A program made the position numbers and the translations under genes. DNA of 64,000 bases from Globomyces pollinis-pini (Eukaryota; Chytridiomycota; Chytridiomycetes; Rhizophydiales; Globomycetaceae), in NCBI GenBank assembly GCA_025399215.1, contig MU621093.1, forward strand, positions 69,609-133,608, written 5' to 3'. The notes beneath the pieces were generated by a model, which was not told where the DNA came from, ran no database searches, and saw only the letters and a program-made list of their open reading frames with translations. Position 1 is the stretch's first letter. Every line of letters starts with the position of its first letter. This document shows positions 11,689 through 21,265 of this stretch, one piece after another.

Positions 11689-12412
11689 TTAATACGAATT
11701 CGAATTGGTGACTGATAATTGAGTCATAGATTTCTTCAAAATAAAGGCATCAGGTGGATTTACCCCCGCATTTTTTTCATAGTAACCTTCAACAACTGTT
11801 TGAATACTAAAACCATTCCGTTTATAGAAACGAATGGCATTCAAATTAGATACATGAACATGTAGTAATATATGATCTACTGTTTCATCTTTTTGACATA
11901 CATCCAAGATCCTCGATAATAATAAAGATCCTAAGTTTAAACTCAAACGCTATCATTACCTAGTCCTAATTTTCTAAATGGATCTAATACACCCAACGTC
12001 ATAATATACACTCTACATACTCCATCAACCAATTCTTGCCTACATGATATTGCACCGATCACTCTAGAATCCATATAGGCTATAAATGATAAATTTAATT
12101 TAGTATTTTAATACCTAATCTTGAAAAGGCAGGAGGGTGGGTTTCAATAATATCCTTGTAGAATTTTTGATTATAAACAACAGGAAACAAGGATAAATTT
12201 AAGTTTTTGAATTCTTCCAGGTTATGTTTATGGATAGAATGAAGCTGTACAGCAATATTTAGATTATCTCTAGTTAAATCAAAGTATTCAACAATATTTG
12301 GAGGTTCAGCAGCAGCAGCAACTTGCAGCTTATTTGGGATAATATTAGTCTGAGGATTATTCCAATAATAATGACTTGAATTGTATTGTTGGTGTCTCTT
12401 CATCCCCTCCAT
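11689..12412 (-). CDS. NAA50: N-alpha-acetyltransferase, NAA50/San-type GNAT
   Basis: Acetyl-CoA-dependent N-terminal acetyltransferase of the NAA50 class, which works with the ribosome-associated NatA complex. Three exons join in frame across introns of about 35 and 29 nt. After a roughly 35-residue Gln/Asn/Ala-rich N-terminal extension, the GNAT fold shows the substrate-side motif LFPVVYNQKFYKDI, the middle strand AYMDSRVIGAISCR, RVYIMTLGVLDPFRKLGLGS (acetyl-CoA pyrophosphate loop), HVHVSNLNAIRFYKRNGF and EGYYEKN. The FPV.Y...FY pattern is diagnostic for NAA50 against other GNATs. The N-terminal extension is longer than usual and low in complexity. Start taken at the only upstream in-frame ATG, 12412. 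Confidence 0.85.
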
Positions 12413-12585
12413 CTTTTTATCAAGGATAAGGTTGTTTATGATGTGAAGTTTGGTATAAAATAAGGATGTGGCTTTGTCAAACCTAATTTATCACTCACTA
12501 GGAATTGAAGATGGGACTAAATTTAACCATTACTGCCTGCTTTATTTGTATCAAACGTTTTAAAATTAACCAGGAAAAAAGATAT

Positions 12586-13525
12586 TTAATTGGACGGAGG
12601 GACTGGTGGTGCAGGAGTTTGCAAATTGACGTAGCGTTTAATTACTTCCTTCACTTTCAGGTACCCATTTCTAACTGTTGGTGAGATGGTTTCGGTGTCC
12701 AAGTATTTATCCAATGTGAGTTCTGAAGTGGTGAAGACTTCTCTGGTTATTGGGCTTGACTAAACATATTAATAATGAATCTTAAATGATTCTAGTGTTA
12801 AAATGAATGATGTCACGATTGATAGCGAAAATTGATGGAAACTTACCAAATATCTGAACTGTAAGAACTGAGAGTACATAATAGGAGTAAAAAAGGAAGT
12901 ACCACCCCAAAAGATAGTAATAATGGTCATTGGTAAGATAACCCAAACTTCAGAGTAAGCGACATATGTGATAGCTTGTGCTTGATACTTGGTCATGAAC
13001 GAATTAATTCCAGAGGCAACCACTTTTGATTGAGGTAATGTGTTCCCAGGAAATACTTTTGGAATGAATTCTGATCTAATGTAACCCATGGAGTGAAATA
13101 ACGAGAATGTAGCAAATGGAATCAAAGCCACTAAAATACATTAACGTACATGCTGAGAACCTTTTATTGGAGCAGCAGTACTCCAAACTAAGGCCACCAA
13201 AAAGTATTGAGCATTTTCATCCTGTAAGGTCTTTGCCAAGAAATCCTTATTTAATTGAGGAACCTTTAAAGTTGAATCAAGGGAGGACTTACCCCATGCG
13301 ATTTATACAAAATAATAGCATAACTATATATAGATAAGATCAATGAAGGAAATACCTTATTAAAGTGCCGTAAAAAGCCTTGTAATAATTCCAAGTACCA
13401 GAGTAAATCAACGAGAAGATAGCTTGAGAGACAGTGGTTAGATGGCCAACAAACCAAAGAAACTGAATATTCATAGCGATAGTTTTGATTCTATCGACCA
13501 AGGGAGGATAATTCTGATCAGCCAT
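12586..13525 (-). CDS. TMEM33 / Pom33 / Tts1 family ER and nuclear-envelope membrane protein
   Basis: Membrane protein that shapes ER tubules and associates with nuclear pores in yeasts. Exons from MADQNYPPLVDRIK onward contain NIQFLWFVGHLTTVSQAIFSL (first membrane span), YYKAFYG, SYAIILYKSHG, LQDENAQYFLVALVW, FATFSLFHS and a pair of spans around VWVILPMTIITIFW and YSQFLQFRYL. The order and the FLWF.GH and AQYFL..L.W motifs match TMEM33/Pom33. The last exon encodes a soluble tail ending PAPPVPPSN. At least four introns of about 28-32 nt are visible; the intron inside the last membrane segment is longer. About 240 residues, normal for the family. Confidence 0.82.
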
Positions 13526-13793
13526 TCAACTTTCAAGGAAGAAATCGCCACCAAGAAAACAAGTCAATCTCATGAGTCACCACACAAGAATTAAGGAAAT
13601 TGAATAGATAAACAATAAGTAGATGAAGGTTACCTATAAAATTATAGTTGAATTACTATGGTTTCATTAGAATGTCAACTGTTGCTTTAGTATGAAATGC
13701 ATGTTGTTATTATCCAAACATAGCAAAGCAATCTAAAGTTTTGTAATTCAAAAGTATTGCCTAAGTCAATGTGTTGAGTGATAATTTCTTTCT

Positions 13794-14792
13794 ATGCGTG
13801 TTCTCAACGATGCTCTCACAGGTGCCATTTCTGCAGTCCTGGCTAATTCAATGGTCTATCCTCTGGACGTGTATCTCTGATTAACTGATCTTTATTAGAA
13901 TAACTGCTCGTCAACAACTGGCTAAACGTTCATTAGACAAATTCACAATCTTGAAATTGTTATACCGTTCTAGAGGACTACGTGGCATTTATACAGGGAT
14001 CTCTGTTTCCCTATTCCAAACCTTTTGCTCAAACTTTACTTATTTTTATTTCTATTCCTGGATAAAGTATCTTCACCATCGTTTATTTAAACAAACCTCC
14101 ACTCTGATGGAGTTGTTGATGGGTGCATTAGCGGGTGGGTTATCCAGATCTTTGACTACTCCCATCTCCGTTATTACAACTAGAAAGCAACTGGAAGAAA
14201 AGGAGACGACTTATATTGATTCGATTGATCTAATCTATAAAGAAGATGGAATAGTAGGATTTTGGAGAGGTTATCAGGCATCTCTTGTTCTGACTGTTAA
14301 TCCTGCTATTACTTATGGCTTGTTTGAGAGACTACAGTTTCTACGGGACACTGTTAATCCATTTTTCTTGGGTAAGATTGCTTATCTAAATATTGAATAG
14401 GTATTTTTCTCTTTATTTTAGTTAATCATTTCTTAAAGGTATCTATATGTTCTTAAACAATAGGTAATATCTAAAAGTTTAATCTTTACAGGTGCAATGA
14501 CAAAAAGCCTTGCCACAGTTGTCACGTAAACTAAAAAGCATCTTACTTATCAATCAGTTATCCCTACATCCTAGTGAAAACAAGACTGCAAGCCAGCAAC
14601 CAATATAATAGCTTATGGGAGTGTATGCGTCATTGTATCCAACAAGAAGGTCCTATGGGACTTTATAAGGTATATCTATGAAGGTGTTTATTCTTCTAGG
14701 GTATCGACTCGCAATTGACCAAGTCTGTTTTGTGCCAAGCAATATTGTTTTGGTTAAAAGATGTGTTGACGCGTTGGAGACAATTGAATTAG
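13794..14792 (+). CDS. solute carrier family 25 protein, peroxisomal adenine-nucleotide carrier type
   Basis: Three-repeat mitochondrial-carrier-fold transporter. Repeat 1 begins MRVLNDALTGAISAVLANS and carries PLDVITARQQ, continuing to GLRGIYTGISVSLFQTF. Repeat 2 has GALAGGLSRSLTTPISVITTRKQ and GIVGFWRGYQASLVLTVNPAI. Repeat 3 has AMTKSLATVVTYPYILVKTRLQ and GPMGLYKGIDSQLTKSVLCQAILFW. The signature motifs are degenerate (PLDVIT, PISVIT, PYILVK). Loss of the usual charged residues and the NPAI and QAILFW helices fit the SLC25A17/PMP47/ANT1 group, which exchanges ATP, CoA or NAD across the peroxisome membrane. Introns are 28-32 nt except one of about 118 nt (about 14374-14491), where an extra exon or unusual splicing is possible. 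Substrate is inferred. Confidence 0.68.
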
Positions 14793-15174
14793 AGCAGTGC
14801 TGGTTTACAATACATTATCTTTTTACATGCATCACGAAGCATTATCGTTTTCAAGTGTATAATGTGGTTTTCTTTAGTTATTACGTTATTTGAGGTTAGG
14901 ATGAACCTTTTGGTATGTTTTTACAGTTACAAAACTATTCCTACCATTACACCAGTTCTTTCAATTGATAAATGTTATTTACTTAGCCATTAGCTCAATA
15001 TTCGTCATTGCAGATTGTCATTTTAGCCCAAATGACTAATCTATGACGATATTCGCCTAAGTTCAACAACTTCAAGTATCTCAAAAATGTACATAGAAAA
15101 CTGTATATTGTAGTTATTACATAAAATGTTTTATTAAATGATTTAGGACATGTGCAGTGTTATAGAATTTTAGT
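14793..15174. other. intergenic region between convergent genes
   Basis: About 380 bases between the carrier and Reeler gene 3' ends. I see no gene or repeat, only AT-rich sequence. Confidence 0.4.
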
Positions 15175-15840
15175 TTACAAACTATGACCACGGATCATTC
15201 CCCTTGGTAAACATTTAATAACCTTATTGAGTCCTGGAACCTGTCCACCTTGTTGCTGACCACCTTGTTGTCCACCAGGAACAACTGCACCACCTTGTCC
15301 ATTGAATACAAGAGGAATAGGTTGAATCTTTTGCCATTTGGCCTTACCAGTTTGAGTAGGATCCAAAGAAGCAATAACTGCATTGAATTGAAGGTTACCC
15401 TTGGCAATGTCTTCAGCAGTACCAGTCCATGTGAAAGTGGTAGGAGTATTTAATGGGATACGTTTTGGGTTAGCATGAGTAACGGTGGCTTCAAGTGGTC
15501 CAGTACTTGTTCCAGCACAAGCTGGATGGAATTTGAATTTACCATCCAAAGCACCACCAGTAGGAAGTGTAAATTTACCGAAATGAGCTTTGGCATCTGT
15601 ACCAGAGGTAACATACATCAAAACACCTTGGAAATCAGCACGTCCAGCGGTATTCTTGACAGTGAAAGAGTAAGTGTTTCCTTGGCCAGGTACGGCATCA
15701 ATAGAATAACCAAGAGCTGGGTCGGACTTTGTACCCATACCCTTTTCAATGTTTACTTCATTGATAATACATTTTGGAGCACCAGATGGTTTAGAGAAAA
15801 CTGACAGAGCGAGAGTAAGAAGAGTAATAGCAAATTGCAT
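15175..15840 (-). CDS. secreted Reeler-domain protein
   Basis: Intronless 221-residue protein. MQFAITLLTLALSVFSKPSG is a clear signal peptide. The mature part is a Reeler domain: AP.C at its start, a DAVPGQGNTYSFTVKN strand pair, FQGVLMYVTSG, GKFTLPTGG, FHPACAGTSTGPLEATVTHANPKRIP, TFTWTG and LQFNAVIA, with paired cysteines. The C-terminus is a Gly/Gln repeat tail (GGQQGGQQQGG) followed by a short basic end. Reeler proteins are extracellular; in animals some are defence proteins, and in fungi the role is unknown. Absence of introns, a richer Gly/Thr/Pro composition than its neighbours and a TATA element (15882-15889, 42 bases upstream) suggest strong expression. It lies between the carrier and the NOX gene. 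Confidence 0.75.
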   Translation of the reverse strand: MQFAITLLTLALSVFSKPSGAPKCIINEVNIEKGMGTKSDPALGYSIDAVPGQGNTYSFTVKNTAGRADFQGVLMYVTSGTDAKAHFGKFTLPTGGALDGKFKFHPACAGTSTGPLEATVTHANPKRIPLNTPTTFTWTGTAEDIAKGNLQFNAVIASLDPTQTGKAKWQKIQPIPLVFNGQGGAVVPGGQQGGQQQGGQVPGLNKVIKCLPRGMIRGHSL

Positions 15841-16673
15841 TTGAAGTAATTTTAATATAATAATCTGTCATAACGACAAAGTATTTATAGAACTTGAGGC
15901 AACACAGTGAGCCAAGTAGGCTCCGATTGGAGCCAAAGTACCATAATGACATAGTGGCCCAGGAGTTTCATAACAACAACACATTCGACATGAACTAACT
16001 ATGACGACCTTCCTATTTCCTTCATTTTCTTTGAATCCTCACTTACTTTCTGTATCAAAACATGGACGCGATCACGTTCAATTTGTACCACCACATATTT
16101 ACTTCTGTTGAAACTATCGGTATCAGTGACACTGCTGAAACTAAAACAGCCACGAAAGCAAAACCTAAAGAGTGAAATTCACTGGAACTGAGACTCAGAA
16201 ACATATGACGACAGTAACGTCATCATTCAAGTTGTATATACCTAACACAGCTTTATGTGAGTTTACAAATTGGTACCTACTAATTAAAATCAGTCCTAAT
16301 TAAAACACGAATTATAAATTGTAGACTTTTTTGTCGTATCATGGCCAGATAAGGACCAGACTTGGCACATTCAGTGAGTCTCATTAGTTAGGATCAAATG
16401 TTTAATGCACACATATGAAATTTGGATCGAGAACCATGATTGTAGTCTACAATCAATTTAATCTATCATTTGTCGATTAATTCATGAGTGGAAAATGTAT
16501 GAAGGTTCTGCTATAAGTCTTTACAAACCAAGATGTAAAGTCTCCCTAAATCCGTCTGAATAGAACATATCAATATTTTATTGGTTAAGCAATGTTTCTG
16601 TTTACAGTAGATTATAACCAAAAAGTCAATAGATTTAATTTTACATAAATTGCAATTAGAAGTTTTATTGAAA
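15841..16673. other. intergenic region between Reeler promoter and NOX 3' end
   Basis: About 830 bases. It holds the Reeler TATA box (TATTTATA on the plus strand, 15882-15889) and further AT-rich sequence. A 117-codon ORF overlapping the NOX 3' end in another frame is a shadow. No other gene seen. Confidence 0.4.
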
Positions 16674-18248
16674 TTAGAAATGCTCTTTACGAAGCGTAAA
16701 TTTAACTTGTTGGTCTGAGCAAGCATCCGACTCGGCAGCCAACATTTTAGCAATCGGGTTAGGACCACAGTAAAACACACCAACGTCAAGTTGTTCACCT
16801 TGAGCAACCCCTTTACTCTGTGCTCGAACACTGGCAAAAATCCTCTTCCAATCTGGACGTCCATAATGACATTTAGTTTGTAATTCCGTAACAGGATCGT
16901 TTTCTTGACCTTGGTTTAGGGCAATATTCTGAATGTCATCAAGGGATTGTTTTCCTGTTAAATATGTGTGGATTTCAAGCATGTTTGTTGGTACAGTCTC
17001 TTCAAGTGAGGACAACAGACTCTGGAACCAAGAAAATGCTTGCACATCTCTGTTGATCCAAAAGAAATAGAGCTTCTTCAATGGCATAGGGGCTTTACGG
17101 TAGTATCTGTACCAGACAGATTTCAATAAACTGGCTGCTGGGGTCACACCAATACCAGCACCGACTAACAATGCAACCTTGTAATTATACAAATCTTCGG
17201 CTGGGGCACCATAAGGACCATCCAAACACACTTGTGGGGCACTGCTGAGGTTAGAACCGTCCTTGAAGCAGCCTAAAGTTTCTGCTGCAGCCTTTGTCCA
17301 ATCACCAAGTACACGAATATGTACTGAGATAAATCCTTCTTCTGGAGTGGAAGAAATAGTGAAAGGATGCCATTGATATTGAGACACTGATGGGATATTG
17401 AGGAAGAGGTATTGGCCAGGTTTGTATTGGAAAGATGGTTTTTCAAAACGCAATTCCATTGTATTTCCAGGATGGAAAATGACTTTAACCAATTCGGTTT
17501 GTTGACCAGCTCTGTACCATCGAAGGAATCGTTCCGCAGTATAAATACAGAAGATGGGAACGGTACCATAATTAGAATTGTAACCCTTGCAAATAGATGT
17601 ATCTGCAGATTTGACAAAACAACCCCAAGAGTGAATGAATAACAAGAAAAAGAAAGGTACAAACAAGTGATGAGTATACCAAAAGATTTCAAAATTCTTG
17701 TGCTTCACTTCTGCTTTGACTGATGTAAACATTAAGAAGCAAATAATCAGCATAATATGTCCAGTAACACCTCCATATTGAAGATAATGAATGTGCCAAG
17801 CGTTACCCAAGTAAAGATTTGGTGCTTGCCATTCGACTTTGAAGAAGTTCATGTAATGAGCATTTGTACTAAAGCATTAGTGGATTTAAAAAAAGTTACT
17901 GAATCAAAGAGAATAGAAGCATAGCGTAAGCAACCCATCGATGGAAGTAAAGATTTTCTTCAAATGGAATGAATTTGTTTAACCAAGATTGTCTCAAAAA
18001 TCTTACAATATTCCTACAAACACCCAACAACAGCAGAGAACAATCAATGGAAAGCACAAACCCACAAGCACGAGAAGTGTACACGTTTTCACCTAGGGTA
18101 TTTAAGATTCTTAGTTCGTAGTCGTTCTTCTGCTTACTAGATATTTAGAAAGTTCATTGACTTACAACCAACCATAAATAAAGGCAAGAATATGAGCTCC
18201 CCAAAAAATAACATGAAAAGTAACTAGTCGACGAGTAATTTCAACCAT
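16674..18248 (-). CDS. NADPH oxidase catalytic subunit (gp91phox/NoxA-NoxB type)
   Basis: Transmembrane flavocytochrome that passes electrons from NADPH through FAD and two hemes to oxygen, making superoxide. Three exons: MVEITRRLVTFHVIFWG (first span), then ENVYTSRACGFVLSIDCSLL and PFEENLYFHRWVAY, then IHTNAHYMNFF joined across a 31-nt intron. Heme-ligand histidines appear as FHRW and IHTNAH on one helix pair and WYTHHLF and HSWGCF on the other. The cytosolic part has the FAD motif WHPFTISSTPEE, the NADPH motifs GAGIGVTPAASLL and FYCGPNPIAKML, and ends FTLRKEHF, the standard NOX C-terminus. There are no EF hands, so it is the NoxA/NoxB rather than the NoxC or NOX5 form. About 500 residues. 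It lies among four NoxR-like genes and a candidate NoxD gene. Confidence 0.93.
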
Positions 18249-18991
18249 TTCAACTATGAGTTAGTGAACAGCTTTCTCCTTTTATTTAATATGTGAATGA
18301 GCCAAGATGGGCTACCATTTACGCCCACATTACAGACTTAATGAGAACCGAGAACCCAATTGCCACAATTTCCTACTTGTCACCAATAGCTTTAATCTAA
18401 TGTGTATTGGGTTGTAAAAGTATTTGGATGAATTAAGCTTTTTTACGTGTTGAAGTACTTTGAAGTGTGTGAGTGTTTTATATGTCCTCACTTTGATATG
18501 AAACAAGTACTGTAATTGGTATCTGTCATGATGAAGAATTGTATCGTAACTTTGAAATCGGTATCAAGTTTTGTAACTGATTTTGATTAATATCTGATTT
18601 ACTTCATTACTAGATGATGGAAAATATTAAATAATCAAATCAAATCTGTGTCTATTAAATCCTGTAATCAAATTAAAAATTACTACAACTACGTGAAATC
18701 TAGTAGTACAATCTTGTTCCTATCTCATTTTCAACCACAAGGTTTGCAATCGTGATTGTACTTTAAGTTGAAGCATATGAGATTGTATTGAACTTTGAAT
18801 ATGTGTTCCTAAATCTAGTGGTTCAGAAAGTATTGGTGGCATTGGTAAATGTAAATTATCATTTAAATCAGCACTAATGACTGTAAATGATTCTTTCAAG
18901 TTCAATTATTTCTCATCAAAAAACGAGATTAAATAAGAATTCTAATACATATAAGAGTTTAAAATTAATTTTTATTTAACTATGCACAGCA
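18249..18991. other. NOX upstream region with a small unassigned ORF
   Basis: About 740 bases between the NOX start and the stop of the candidate NoxD gene. It contains one 61-codon ORF (18720-18905, minus), listed separately; otherwise only AT-rich sequence is seen. Confidence 0.4.
18720..18905 (-). CDS. small unassigned ORF, 61 codons
   Basis: Minus-strand ORF starting MNLKESFTVISADLNDN with an LPMPPILSEPLDLG stretch and an amphipathic Gln/Leu-rich tail (MLQLKVQSRLQTLWLKM). I do not recognise a family. The helix-like tail and a real ATG make it better than most short ORFs here, but no conserved domain supports it. It could be a micro-protein, a terminal exon of a missed gene, or chance. 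Confidence 0.25.
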   Translation of the reverse strand: MNLKESFTVISADLNDNLHLPMPPILSEPLDLGTHIQSSIQSHMLQLKVQSRLQTLWLKMR

Positions 18992-19444
18992 TCAATTAAC
19001 AGAACTATCTACCATCAAACATATCGATGCGAAAATACAAAATAAGGCAGGACTAACACAGGTAAATTCGTTGATACAGACTAAACCAATAAGTAGATAT
19101 AATACAATTTTGACGGCGTTGTTCTCATGCATTCCTTCCATTCCTGGTACTTGATCTGATTCAATGCAAAATATAACTACACCTGCAATCAGTGCAATAA
19201 CTCCACATAAAGGAATAGAAGTTCCAGTGATAGCAGGGAAAGGAGCAAGAGGGAATAAATCACTTTTTGCTGGACCGTACTGAATGACAGGACCAAGACG
19301 AGGGAACATAGAGGAGAAAGAGAAAGTATAATAAGGCCAAAACATAGAGTAAAATCCTCCATTACCTAGAAAGAAAGCAGCAGTCATCATTTGCCATCTG
19401 ACCCATTCTTGAATTGCAGTTCGTTTAATTACAGATTTGGACAT
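18992..19444 (-). CDS. small polytopic membrane protein, candidate NoxD/p22phox subunit
   Basis: Roughly 150-residue intronless membrane protein with three or four hydrophobic spans. Near the N-terminus is AIQEWVRWQMMTAAFFLGNGG, then a loop, then PLCGVIALIAGVVIFCIE, then a last hairpin (AVKIVLYLLIGLV, ALFCIFASICLMV). The order W.W near the start, a GG in span 1, a G..A.IAG.V...IE span and a V(K/R).VLYLL final pair parallels p22phox and fungal NoxD, the stabilising partner of NOX. Position supports this: it lies immediately upstream of NOX on the same strand and shares a short divergent promoter with the fourth NoxR-like gene. I start at the second ATG (19444) because a TATATAA element at about 19481-19490 would put the first ATG (19468) too close. 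Family assignment is weak-to-moderate, based on pattern and context. Confidence 0.55.
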   Translation of the reverse strand: MSKSVIKRTAIQEWVRWQMMTAAFFLGNGGFYSMFWPYYTFSFSSMFPRLGPVIQYGPAKSDLFPLAPFPAITGTSIPLCGVIALIAGVVIFCIESDQVPGMEGMHENNAVKIVLYLLIGLVCINEFTCVSPALFCIFASICLMVDSSVN

Positions 19445-19647
19445 GAATAAATAGTAACATTGAATCAAACTGGAGTTGCTTTTATATAACTAGCCTAATA
19501 CCGGAGTCTTGAAGCCCAAGTGTTGAATTGAAGCCTCAAACACATTTCATAATTCTTAGGTAGAGCCTACGCGACGGATGAGATATTATGATGGATTTAG
19601 TGGCTTAAAGGGTTCGAATTTATCTTATCTAAATTCTTATATTCACA
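19445..19647. promoter_or_regulatory. bidirectional promoter, candidate NoxD / NoxR-like copy 4
   Basis: About 200 bases separate the two divergent starts. A TATA element for the minus-strand gene lies at about 19481-19490. The plus-strand gene is preceded by a T-rich TATC/TATT stretch with no perfect TATA. Sharing one promoter region would allow co-expression of two NADPH oxidase partners. Confidence 0.5.
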
Positions 19648-21034
19648 ATGACTTCAAGAGAAGAACTATTGAACTGGGTCGAAGGAAATAATGCTTATCA
19701 AAAAGCAGATTTCAAGACTGCCTTGAATTATTACACTCAAGTAGGTGTATCCAAAACGGTCTTCAATATGGGAATGGTCTATCTTAACAAGAAAGACTAT
19801 GATAATGCAGAAATTGCTTTTAATCAGGCTGTTGTCTTGGATTCTCATTTTGCTGCTGCTTATTTCCAAAAAGGGTTATGTCTGTTTATGCTTTATGAGT
19901 ATGAGGTAATTTACACTCATTTTCTTATTCTTTAGGCTGCTTTGGAAAATTATACTCGACTCTTAAAGGTACAAACAGAATTTTTAATGTTAGCTTTTGT
20001 TGGAAAATGACTTTATTGATTATGAACAATTGGGGTTTAAATTTAAATTGTATAGGTGTGAAGTGTTGTTTAATATCGCTCTGTGTTATCAAGAACTCAG
20101 TGATTCCTCTCAAAGTTCTCGGTATTTGTCAGAGGCAAAACAATCTGCAAAGACAAGCGAACAACAGAGTCGAACTGATTTGGCCTCTAGAGGGAGAATG
20201 AATGAATTGAATCCATTCAGTGTTCCACTAGATTGTATATGTGGGCTAACGGAATCGAAGATGAAAAATCTGAAAAAGAAAGAATACCTTAAAGACGCTA
20301 AATTAGTACTTTCGGATAACAGGCAAGATGATGGCTTCATTGGATTTGCAGGTGCTGAGATTATCAATCCTGAGTTGAACAATATTGCTGGAACTTTGGT
20401 CCGTAAAAAAGAAACAGCCCCAGCAATACCTGAAAAAGCACCTGTAGTGATGGAAAAGGTTGCAAAATCTACAACTTTAGGGAGGAGTAGAACTCCGGCG
20501 AGTTCTAATTCTGGTTCTACAGGCAAATACGCCAGAAAATCATCTCTACCCACTGGACGGTTGATGACCAACCCAAGCACACCACCTCCAATGCCCACTA
20601 TTCGGCAAGATAGTCCCAAATCTAGCCCGCGGCCAAGACAAGACAGTCCACAATCCAGTCCTCGTGGTAGAATGGATAGCCCACCATCTGAGTCAACCCG
20701 AACCATTGGCAGAAGAACTGTACGACGTAACAGTGGAAACGATTCTGGCTTTGATGAAGGAAAAATCAAATTGAAGATCCACACTGACAAAGGAAATATT
20801 ATTTATCACGCTACCCCTCAAACGTACTACGAAGACGTTTTGGCCGAAGTCTGTAAAAAGCTGTCTTTGTCCAAGAATCCCACTTTGACGTTCATGGAAG
20901 ACGATGATCCAGACACTATGGTATCTATTTTTGATCAAGATGATTTCATCTTGGCGTTAGATTCTGGCAATGGCCATAAAGTGACACATCTGTATATGCA
21001 AAAAGAAGCTGATGATCTCTTAGACTTTTATTAA
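19648..21034 (+). CDS. NoxR/p67phox-like NADPH oxidase regulator, copy 4
   Basis: Fourth NoxR-type gene, close to NOX rather than in the tandem array. TPRs begin MTSREELLNWVEGNNAYQ and include FNMGMVYLNKKDYDNA and AYFQKGLCLFML. Two introns: 19906-19935 (30 nt, unique to this copy) and 19969-19993 (25 nt), the second at the site shared with all copies, before LLLENDFIDYEQLG. Then come FSVPLDCICGLTES, YLKDAKLVLS, GFIGFAGAEI, TLVRKK, KYARKSSLPTGR, a Pro/Arg/Ser repeat stretch (RQDSP, RPRQDSP, RGRMDSP) and a C-terminal PB1 domain with DQDDFILALDSG. The TPRs are the best preserved of the four copies, and this is the likeliest ancestral NoxR. Expected to bind Rac and activate NOX. Confidence 0.87.
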
Positions 21035-21265
21035 AATACATCGACTATATCATACTCTTTTTAATTATTCAATACTAATTCTTGAATGATCAAATCAACC
21101 AGTAAAAACCATTGAAATTTCTCATAACTCTCAAACTAAAATATATCTGAGTTACATTTTGAACTGTTGATTGTGTTGCGAATCGAATCTGAAAACCAAT
21201 TTAAAACATTGATCAGATCCGTGTCACTAGCATTTTTCATTCAATTTTTCACCACTGACAATTCA

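Noticed and set aside
19560..19625. GGTTCGAAT-like sequence that could be a tRNA T-loop
   Set aside because: No matching acceptor stem, D arm or anticodon arm around it.
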